DNA of 64,000 nt from NCBI RefSeq assembly GCF_003970675.1, contig NZ_CP034562.1, positions 3,224,001-3,288,000 on the forward strand. The letters are read 5' to 3'. The notes beneath the pieces are model-generated. The model saw nothing but the letters and a program-made list of their open reading frames with translations, did not search any database and had not been told where the DNA came from. The translations under genes and the position numbers were made by a program. This DNA comes from Flammeovirga pectinis (GTDB lineage Bacteria; Bacteroidota; Bacteroidia; Cytophagales; Flammeovirgaceae). Shown here in pieces: positions 17,965 to 24,085 of this stretch. Numbering within the stretch: position 1 is the stretch's first letter; the number at the start of each line of letters is the position of its first letter.

Positions 17965-18516
17965 ATGACATTAGACAAATTACTTACCGAATTTTATACT
18001 GCTAATGGAATTCCTAAAAACGGTGGAATTGAAGAAGATACTTTCCAAATGAAAGTGTTCTTTATCAATTTGATTTTGCCAAATCCTAAATTCCGAAAAG
18101 AATTAACTCATATTCACGATATTCAACACGTGCTGAATAAATGTGATACTTCTTGGAAAGGAGAAGGATTTATTTCTGGTTGGGAAATCGGAACTGGATT
18201 TTGGAAACGTTTTCCGATTAATCTTTTTATTCTTTGGGCTTTTGGTTATAGTTTATGGTTATATCCAAAACCTGTCTTTAAAGGCTTTAAAAAAGGTCTT
18301 AACAACGTTGGAATAGTTGACTTAGGATTGAGCAAGTCCGAATTTATGGAAATGGAATTTGACCAATTAGTTGAAATAACTAAAAAAGAAAAATATACTG
18401 AAATGGGAATTTGGCAATGGATTGAATTTTTATTTTGGTTGTTTATAAGCCAAGTAATTCTACTTTTTCCTTTAATTTTGGGAACTATCGCATTAATATG
18501 GATAATCAGAACGTAA
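17965..18516 (+). CDS. Cassette 6: Coq4-like putative metal-binding membrane protein
   Basis: 183 residues from the ATG at 17965 (a TTG at 17947 is also possible). Residues 51-67 read HDIQHVLNKCDTSWKGE, which is exactly the HDxxH-(x11)-E zinc-binding motif of the Coq4 family, a scaffold/decarboxylase factor of ubiquinone synthesis. The WKGEGFISGWEIGTG continuation also fits bacterial Coq4-like proteins. Hydrophobic segments occur at about 78-92 and 148-180. Bacteroidota use menaquinone, so a role in classical ubiquinone synthesis is unlikely and the cassette protein's substrate is unknown. Start and end lie between the R' at 17935 and the R'' at 18522, confirming that it is a cassette. Confidence 0.7.
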   Translation: MTLDKLLTEFYTANGIPKNGGIEEDTFQMKVFFINLILPNPKFRKELTHIHDIQHVLNKCDTSWKGEGFISGWEIGTGFWKRFPINLFILWAFGYSLWLYPKPVFKGFKKGLNNVGIVDLGLSKSEFMEMEFDQLVEITKKEKYTEMGIWQWIEFLFWLFISQVILLFPLILGTIALIWIIRT

Positions 18517-18521
18517 AAAAC

Positions 18522-18529
18522 GGTGTAGA
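18522..18529 (+). repeat. Interrupted attC R'' box of cassette 6
   Basis: GGTGTAGA is the reverse complement of the cassette start (GTTCTACACC) minus its last two bases; group II intron 3'-end sequence begins at the next base, at essentially the same position as in cassette 5. Confidence 0.75.
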
Positions 18530-18630
18530 GTCGAGTAAGTTAGGAGAATTTCAACCCTAACTTCTCATAGAACCATACGTGAACCTCTCAATTCATACGG
18601 CTCTTGTCATACAGAGTGCTACAAGAAGCT
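18530..18630 (-). repeat. Group II intron 3'-end fragment (domains V-VI), copy 1
   Basis: Read on the reverse strand: a domain V with the AGC triad (GAGCCGTATGAATTGAGAGG ... CACGTATGGTTC), then a domain VI hairpin (AGTTAGGG ... CTAACTT) and a 3' end ACTCGAC. No RT gene and no recognisable 5' intron parts follow, so it appears to be a 5'-truncated insertion or deletion remnant. It is of a different type from the RT-containing intron at 16517 (AGC rather than CGC triad). Confidence 0.75.
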
Positions 18631-18731
18631 TTAACTTAAGACCAATTATAAAATAAGTTGGGAAAACTCCCTGGAGTGTCTACCATTTAGTTTACATCAA
18701 TTGCTACTTCAACAACCTTATTAAATTTATT

Positions 18732-18823
18732 AATGCGGAGATTATTGTTTTAAAATCCGCTTTAATTAATGAGATTATATGAAATGCGGAGAAAAGCATG
18801 TATTTTTACCGCAAATTATGCGG
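18732..18823 (+). promoter_or_regulatory. Operator-like TGCGGA repeats upstream of the Fic gene
   Basis: Inverted copies of ATGCGGAG/TCCGC occur at 18732-18740, 18755-18760, 18783-18791 and as a palindrome CCGCAAATTATGCGG at 18809-18823, only 9 bp before the start codon. The Fic protein ends in a winged-helix-like domain, so autoregulation through these sites is a reasonable inference. Confidence 0.55.
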
Positions 18824-18832
18824 AGATAATAT

Positions 18833-19954
18833 ATGTATATTCACGAAAGAGAAAATTGGATTAATTTCAAGTGGGATTCAAAAAAAGTTTTATTGAAACT
18901 CAGTGAAACAAGAAATTTACAAGGTAAACTACTTGGTCGAATGGAATCTTTAGGATTTGACATTCAAAAAGAAGCAATGTTAACTACATTAACTCTTGAC
19001 ATTATTAAATCATCTGAGATTGAAGGTGAAATATTAGAGCAGCAACAAGTAAGATCATCAATTGCTAGAAGATTAGGTATTGATATTGCCGGTGCTGTAA
19101 ATTCTGAAAGACATATTGATGGCATTGTTGAAATGATGTTAGATGCAACTCAGAAATATGATACACCATTAACAAAAGATAGACTTTTTGGTTGGCATTC
19201 AGCTCTTTTTCCTACTGGTTGGAGTAATATGTTTAAAATTGTAGTTGCTGATTGGAGAAAAGATACAAAAGGTCCAATGCAAGTAGTTTCAGGTGCTATT
19301 GGAAAAGAAGTTATTCATTATCAAGCTCCAAATGCTGAAAGGATCGATTCTGAAATGGAAAAGCTTCTTTTTTGGGTAGAAAATGAGAAGGAAACAGACC
19401 CTGTTTTAATGGCATCGATTGTACATTTATGGTTTGTAACAATTCATCCATTTGAAGATGGAAATGGTAGAATAACTAGAGCAATTACTGACATGATATT
19501 AGCAAGGTCGGATAATAGTGTAAGAAGATTTTATAGTATGTCCGCTCAAATTAAAGAAGAAAGAGATGCATATTATGAGATTTTAGAAAAAACACAGAAA
19601 GGAACTTCAGATATTACAGATTGGATCTTATGGTTTTTAGAATGTTTAAAAATTTCATTTGAAAGTACATATAAATCATTAGATAAAGTATTACAAAAAG
19701 CAGAATTCTGGAAATCACATTCATTAACTGTAATGAATGTTCGTCAGAAAAAAATGATAAATAGACTACTAGATGGTTTCACCGGTAAACTAACAACTAC
19801 TAAATGGGGTAAGATTTGTAAATGTTCCCAAGATACTGCGTTAAGAGATATTCAAGGTTTAATGAAAAAAGGAATAATGTCAAAAGAAACAAGTGGAGGT
19901 CGTAGTACAAGCTATGTAATCAATTATTCACCAAACGATAGTCGAGTAAGTTAG
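18833..19954 (+). CDS. DUF4172-Fic domain AMP-transferase-type protein
   Basis: 373 residues. The N-terminal DUF4172 domain begins MYIHERENWINFKWD. An inhibitory helix motif SSEIEG (residues 60-65, [S/T]xxxE[G/N]) places the self-inhibition upstream of the Fic core, as in class II Fic proteins. The Fic core has HPFEDGNGRITR at 205-216, with His205 catalytic and the FxDGNGR loop complete. The C-terminus (TTTKWGKICKCSQDTALRDIQGLMKKGIM) is a DNA-binding winged-helix type. Fic enzymes usually transfer AMP to a target hydroxyl. The last four residues (SRVS) and the stop codon are encoded by intron-fragment sequence inserted at 19941, so the native C-terminus has been altered slightly. Confidence 0.9.
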   Translation: MYIHERENWINFKWDSKKVLLKLSETRNLQGKLLGRMESLGFDIQKEAMLTTLTLDIIKSSEIEGEILEQQQVRSSIARRLGIDIAGAVNSERHIDGIVEMMLDATQKYDTPLTKDRLFGWHSALFPTGWSNMFKIVVADWRKDTKGPMQVVSGAIGKEVIHYQAPNAERIDSEMEKLLFWVENEKETDPVLMASIVHLWFVTIHPFEDGNGRITRAITDMILARSDNSVRRFYSMSAQIKEERDAYYEILEKTQKGTSDITDWILWFLECLKISFESTYKSLDKVLQKAEFWKSHSLTVMNVRQKKMINRLLDGFTGKLTTTKWGKICKCSQDTALRDIQGLMKKGIMSKETSGGRSTSYVINYSPNDSRVS

Positions 19955-20035
19955 GGGAATTTCACCCCTAACTTCTCATAGAACCATACGTGAACCTCTC
20001 AATTCATACGATCCTTGTTCATACAGAATGCTTCT
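19941..20035 (-). repeat. Group II intron 3'-end fragment (domains V-VI), copy 2
   Basis: About 90% identical to the fragment at 18530 in the same orientation, including the 3' end ACTCGAC and the domain VI hairpin with AGTTAGGGG/CCCCTAACTT. The start of domain V reads GGATCGTATG instead of GAGCCGTATG, so the catalytic AGC triad is lost. Weaker similarity continues to about 20075. The insertion lies at the 3' end of the Fic gene and supplies its stop codon. Confidence 0.75.
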
Positions 20036-20337
20036 AAGACTTTTATACTTGTCATGGACCTATAAGTATTAACCCAAAACTGCAACACCTTATTACTTAA
20101 AAAATGCAGCACTAATCGAAATTAACTTTGAATGGATTTATATTTAACTAAACATACCCCCTTCTCGTAAATGATATTTTATTACTCTATTAATCAAAAG
20201 ATAGTACAAGAAGTGGTTTACTTTTCTTTGAGTACAAAGAGATAATGACTATTTTGATTAACAAAATAGTAAAGAGATGAACTATAGAAGTAGAATCAAC
20301 TAAATAAAACTCTCTAATTATTAATTAAAATAACCCC
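20036..20337. other. Upstream region of the alkyl sulfatase gene
   Basis: 302 bp, AT-rich. A perfect 9-bp inverted repeat ACTATTTTG/CAAAATAGT with a 5-bp spacer lies at 20248-20270 and lacks a T-run, so it is more likely an operator or leader structure than a terminator. No small gene seen. Confidence 0.5.
20248..20270 (+). promoter_or_regulatory. Inverted repeat, possible operator or leader hairpin
   Basis: ACTATTTTG-ATTAA-CAAAATAGT, 68 bp before the alkyl sulfatase start. The regulator is unknown. Confidence 0.4.
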
Positions 20338-22311
20338 ATGAATAAAGTAATAACGCTCACTCTTTCAATGTTCTGTTTAATAAACCTAACAGTTGTTGGA
20401 CAAGAAAAGCCTAAAGCTCCTTCTCAAAGTACAGAAAGTAATAATAAGGCACTCTATAAAAAGTACCCATTTGATGATAAAACTAGCTTCGAAGAAGCAA
20501 AAAAAGGGTTTATTGCACCTCTCCCAAATAACGGTGTTGTAAAAGATGCTAACGGAAGAGTTGTATGGGATTTAAGTGCTTTTAAAGCCTTTATTAAAGA
20601 AGATAAAAAATCTCCATCATCAGTTAATCCTAGTTTATGGAGACAAAGTCAACTTCTTATGATCAGTGGCTTATTTGAAGTAGTTCCTGGTGTGTATCAG
20701 GTGAGAGGTGCTGACCTTTCTAATATGACTATTGTTGAAGCAGATGGTGGTCTACACATTTACGATCCTCTAATTTCAAAAGAAACAGCCAAGTATGCTT
20801 TAGATTTATATTATCAAAATAGACCTAAAGTACCCGTAAAAGCTGTTTTCTTTAGTCATTCTCACGTTGATCATTTTGGTGGTGTTGTAGGCGTTGCTTC
20901 TCCAGAAGATGTAGCTAGTGGAAAAATAAAAATCTATGCTCCAGAAGGTTTTCTAGACCATGCAATTGAAGAAAATGTTTATGCAGGTGTTGCTATGTCT
21001 AGAAGGTCAAGTTATATGTATGGAAATGTATTACCTCCAGATGCAAAAGGACAAATTGGTGCTGGACTTGGAGTAACCACTTCTTCTGGAACTCCGGGAA
21101 TTTACGCACCAACAAATAGTATTAAAGAAACCGGAGAGAAACATACAATTGATGGTATAGAATATCAATTTGTTATGGCACCTGGCTCAGAAGCTCCATC
21201 AGAAATGATGTGGTATTTACCAAAGTATAAAATGCTTAATACTGCTGAAGATGCTGTTCATACAATGCATAATTTATATACACTTCGTGGTGCTAAAACA
21301 AGAGATGCATCTAAATGGCCTACATATTTAAATCAAGTGCTTCAAAGTTTTGGTGATACCGAGGTTGCTATTGGAATGCACCATTGGCCTGTTTGGGGTA
21401 AAAAACGTGTAGTTGATCATATTAAATCTCAACGTGATACTTATAAGTACATGCATGATCAAACTTTACATCATGCCAATATGGGAGCTACTATGAATGA
21501 ACTTCCTGGCTTAATTACAATGCCTGAAAGTTTGGTCAATCAATGGGGAACTCATGGATATTATGGTTCTTTAAGTCATAATGTTAGAGCTGTTTATAAT
21601 TTTTATTTAGGTTATTTTGATGGTAACCCAGCTAATTTAAATCCACTTCCTCCTGTTGATGTATCTAAAAAATACGTAAAATTAATGGGTGGTGCAGATA
21701 AGGTAATGGCTGCAGGAAAGTTAGCTTTTGATAATGGTGAATATCGTTGGGCTGCAGAACTTTTAAATCATCTTATTTTTGCAGAACCAAATCTTCAAGA
21801 TGCTAAGAATTTACAAGCAGATGTACTAGAGCAAATGGGGTATCAAACAGAAAATGGTCCATGGCGTAACTTTTACTTAGCTGGTGCTTTTGAACTTCGT
21901 AATGGTGTTAAGAAAGCAAGTACTCCTAAAACTAGTAGTCCTCAAATCATTTCAAATATGTCTATGGAACTAATTTTTGGTTACATGGGAATACAGTTGG
22001 ATGTAAAAAAAGCAGCAGGTAAAAAGATTACCTTAAACTGGGTATTTACAGATGTAGATGAAAAATACACTTTATTTTTAGAAAATTCTGTATTAAACTA
22101 TTGGCCTAATAGTGAGGTTAAAAACCCAGATGCTACTATCACAATGGAACGTAGTACTCTAAATGACTTCTTACTTGGTAAAATAACAATGAAGAAGGCT
22201 ATTGAATCAGGTAAAATCAAGATAAAGGGAGATGCAAAACAATTTATAACAGTCTTAGAATGCCTAGATGATCTCAACAAGTATTTCTACTTTAATATTG
22301 TAACTCCATAG
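20338..22311 (+). CDS. Alkyl sulfatase, BDS1/SdsA1-type metallo-beta-lactamase fold
   Basis: 657 residues, the normal length for class III alkyl sulfatases. A Sec signal peptide (MNKVITLTLSMFCLINLTVVGQ) indicates periplasmic export. The metallo-beta-lactamase core has HSHVDH at residues 174-179, and the conserved MAPGSEAPSEMMWYLPKYKMLNTAEDAVHT region supplies further metal and substrate contacts. A helical dimerisation domain and an SCP2-like C-terminal lipid-binding domain (about 530-655) follow. The enzyme hydrolyses alkyl sulfate esters such as SDS to alcohols and sulfate. It is monocistronic, next to the mobile region, and ends with a terminator at 22412. Confidence 0.93.
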   Translation: MNKVITLTLSMFCLINLTVVGQEKPKAPSQSTESNNKALYKKYPFDDKTSFEEAKKGFIAPLPNNGVVKDANGRVVWDLSAFKAFIKEDKKSPSSVNPSLWRQSQLLMISGLFEVVPGVYQVRGADLSNMTIVEADGGLHIYDPLISKETAKYALDLYYQNRPKVPVKAVFFSHSHVDHFGGVVGVASPEDVASGKIKIYAPEGFLDHAIEENVYAGVAMSRRSSYMYGNVLPPDAKGQIGAGLGVTTSSGTPGIYAPTNSIKETGEKHTIDGIEYQFVMAPGSEAPSEMMWYLPKYKMLNTAEDAVHTMHNLYTLRGAKTRDASKWPTYLNQVLQSFGDTEVAIGMHHWPVWGKKRVVDHIKSQRDTYKYMHDQTLHHANMGATMNELPGLITMPESLVNQWGTHGYYGSLSHNVRAVYNFYLGYFDGNPANLNPLPPVDVSKKYVKLMGGADKVMAAGKLAFDNGEYRWAAELLNHLIFAEPNLQDAKNLQADVLEQMGYQTENGPWRNFYLAGAFELRNGVKKASTPKTSSPQIISNMSMELIFGYMGIQLDVKKAAGKKITLNWVFTDVDEKYTLFLENSVLNYWPNSEVKNPDATITMERSTLNDFLLGKITMKKAIESGKIKIKGDAKQFITVLECLDDLNKYFYFNIVTP

Positions 22312-22411
22312 TTTCAAAACTGTAGAAGATGAATTATTAATTGAAAAGTAGATCAAATAATTACTAACAGTAAATAGGGTTGTTATTTATTGACTCCATA
22401 GTAGTAAATTG

Positions 22412-22450
22412 GGACCTCATTACATCAAAAATTGTAATGAGGTCCTTTTT
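22412..22450 (+). terminator. Rho-independent terminator
   Basis: GGACCTCATTACA and TGTAATGAGGTCC pair almost perfectly and are followed by TTTTTAATTT. It lies about 100 bp after the alkyl sulfatase gene and rules out an upstream TTG start for the next gene. Confidence 0.85.
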
Positions 22451-22465
22451 AATTTCGAAAAACAG

Positions 22466-23422
22466 ATGCAGCAGCAAAGCCATATATATTCTTTAAATTT
22501 CAACTTTAACGAAAGTCAACTTAGTAAATTAGAATCTAAGTACCTTTTTAATGAAGAGGTAGAAGGAAAACTTCTTTTTTCGGATATTAAAATTGAACCG
22601 TCTTGTAGTCCTTTCATCAAAAAAAGATTAGACATTCAATTAGCATCAAAAGACTATAAAGTTCTGATGGACCAAATTGAAGCTAAAAAGATAAAGGTTG
22701 AGGGATTTAAGGTAGAGTACCTAATGTTAGAAGGTGATACTATTGGATACCCTGAAAGATTAGGACAGTTAAGAGATATTGGGTACCGTATTGAGGGAGA
22801 GCCAGATTATTATCATCCTACAATAACTTATGGCTTGTGCTTTCATGAAGAAACTTGGTATTTCGGCCCTTTGATTAAAAATAATCCAGAGTGGCAAAAT
22901 CACAATAAAAAACCTTGTTCTTTTAGTAATTCTTTGAGTATAAATACGGCTAAATCTTTAGTAAATATTGCTGCAAAAGGAAATAAAAAAAGCTCCTTAA
23001 TTGATGCTTGTTGTGGTGTTGGCACTGTACTTCTAGAGGCTTGTTTTGCTGGTTATTCTATTGATGGTTGCGACATTAACCACAAGGCTTGTAATAATGC
23101 AAAAAAGAACCTTGCACATTATAACTACACGGCCAATGTTTTTAATTCTGATATAAAAGATATTACAAAGCAATACGATGCTGCTATCATAGATTTACCT
23201 TATAATCTTTATTCTTACTCTACAGATGACATTGCTGCTAATATCATAAAAGCTGCTGCTCAAATTACCAATCGTATTGTGGTTGTTTCCATCTCAGATA
23301 TCGAAGATTTTATTAAAAATGCAGGTTTCGCTATTACTGATTTTTGTACTATTGATAAAATAGGGAAAGTAAAGTTTACAAGAAATATATGGGTTTGTGA
23401 AAAAGAACCTTTGAAAGATTAA
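22466..23422 (+). CDS. Trm11/THUMP-type RNA methyltransferase-like protein
   Basis: 318 residues from the ATG at 22466; the frame extends upstream to a TTG inside the terminator, which is rejected. The C-terminal half is a Rossmann methyltransferase: LIDACCGVGTVLLEACFAGYSIDGCDIN (SAM-binding motif I and acidic motif II) and a catalytic DLPYNLYS in the place of the DPPY motif of N2-guanosine methyltransferases. The middle part, GYPERLGQLRDIGYRIEGEPDYYHPTITYGLCFH, resembles the segment preceding the catalytic domain in archaeal/eukaryotic Trm11 (tRNA G10) enzymes. tRNA or rRNA guanine methylation is likely; the site is unknown. Confidence 0.7.
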   Translation: MQQQSHIYSLNFNFNESQLSKLESKYLFNEEVEGKLLFSDIKIEPSCSPFIKKRLDIQLASKDYKVLMDQIEAKKIKVEGFKVEYLMLEGDTIGYPERLGQLRDIGYRIEGEPDYYHPTITYGLCFHEETWYFGPLIKNNPEWQNHNKKPCSFSNSLSINTAKSLVNIAAKGNKKSSLIDACCGVGTVLLEACFAGYSIDGCDINHKACNNAKKNLAHYNYTANVFNSDIKDITKQYDAAIIDLPYNLYSYSTDDIAANIIKAAAQITNRIVVVSISDIEDFIKNAGFAITDFCTIDKIGKVKFTRNIWVCEKEPLKD

Positions 23423-23471
23423 TCATACTTTCAAAAGCTCTTCTGCTTCTATAAACAATGATGAGGGAAAA

Positions 23472-24080
23472 CTAAATATTATCTTTTAGTACCTCTTTCC
23501 AAATCTTATATCCTTCAGGAAGCATATGTAACATATCTTCTTCAAATAAATCTGGACGGCTTTTACCTTTACTATTTAACATTGGTGTGTAAATATCAAT
23601 ATAACTTATATTGGTAAGGTTTTGGATAGCCTTTTCTACCAAAGTATTTGATTTTTCTATTTCTGATTGAATATTATCTTTACTAGGACTCGGCTTTATT
23701 GACATATAAATTATTGGAAGATCGATACCATATTTATACCTAATCTGACGGTACAAACTCTCAAAATAGAACACTATATCTTCCGCTTTTTGTCCTCCAC
23801 CTAAATCATTATCCCCTGCATAAATTACTATTTTTTGAGGTGAAACTACCTCTTCAAAAAGTACATGAAAATACAATGCACAAGCTTCTAAAGTAGAGCC
23901 TCCAAAACCCATATTTAGAATTGCATTATTGCCTACATCTTCTCTAACAGTTGTCCATAACCTAAAGGATGAGCTCCCGTAAAAAATTATTGGATGTTCT
24001 ATAGTAGGTTGCTTCCTGATATTTTCTCTTAGCTCTGGTAAGCCTTCTTTTTTATAAAATTGAATTTCTTCTGATGTCAT
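23472..24080 (-). CDS. SGNH/GDSL hydrolase
   Basis: 202 residues with all four SGNH blocks: IIFYGSSSFRLW (nucleophile Ser in block I), NMGFGGSTLEA (Gly block), IYAGDNDLG (Asn block) and DMLHMLPEGYKIW (catalytic Asp-x-x-His). No signal peptide, so probably cytoplasmic. Substrate is not predictable, but acyl or acetyl ester hydrolysis is the family norm. It starts 5 bp after the stop of the cNMP/PlsC-like gene and is surely co-transcribed, which hints at lipid ester chemistry. Confidence 0.88.
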   Translation of the reverse strand: MTSEEIQFYKKEGLPELRENIRKQPTIEHPIIFYGSSSFRLWTTVREDVGNNAILNMGFGGSTLEACALYFHVLFEEVVSPQKIVIYAGDNDLGGGQKAEDIVFYFESLYRQIRYKYGIDLPIIYMSIKPSPSKDNIQSEIEKSNTLVEKAIQNLTNISYIDIYTPMLNSKGKSRPDLFEEDMLHMLPEGYKIWKEVLKDNI

Positions 24081-24085
24081 TTCAT

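Larger units (their letters stand above)
12152..18529 (+). mobile_element. Integron-like gene-cassette array (no integrase in window)
   Basis: Five same-strand cassettes whose ends obey the integron rule: the sequence starting each cassette (G|TT...) is the reverse complement of the R'' box at its own 3' end. Pairs seen: GTTATAGCC (12151) with GGCTATAAC (12965); GTTGTGGTGC (13028) with GCCCTACAAC (13802, 8 of 10); GTTACCAC (13995) with GTGGTAAC (14832); GTTACACAAC (14894) with GTTGTGTAAC (15673); GTTGTAGTGC (15737) with GCACTACAA (16508); GTTCTACACC (17935) with GGTGTAGA (18522). Between R'' and R' lie palindromic L''/L' arms with an extrahelical base, the hallmark of attC. The fourth and fifth attC sites are interrupted by group II intron sequences. 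No tyrosine recombinase is in the window, so this is either the distal part of an integron or a cluster of attC sites without integrase. Confidence 0.85.

Noticed and set aside
22409-22465. Upstream TTG start for the Trm11-like methyltransferase
   Set aside because: It lies inside the alkyl sulfatase terminator hairpin; the ATG at 22466 is the first plausible start.
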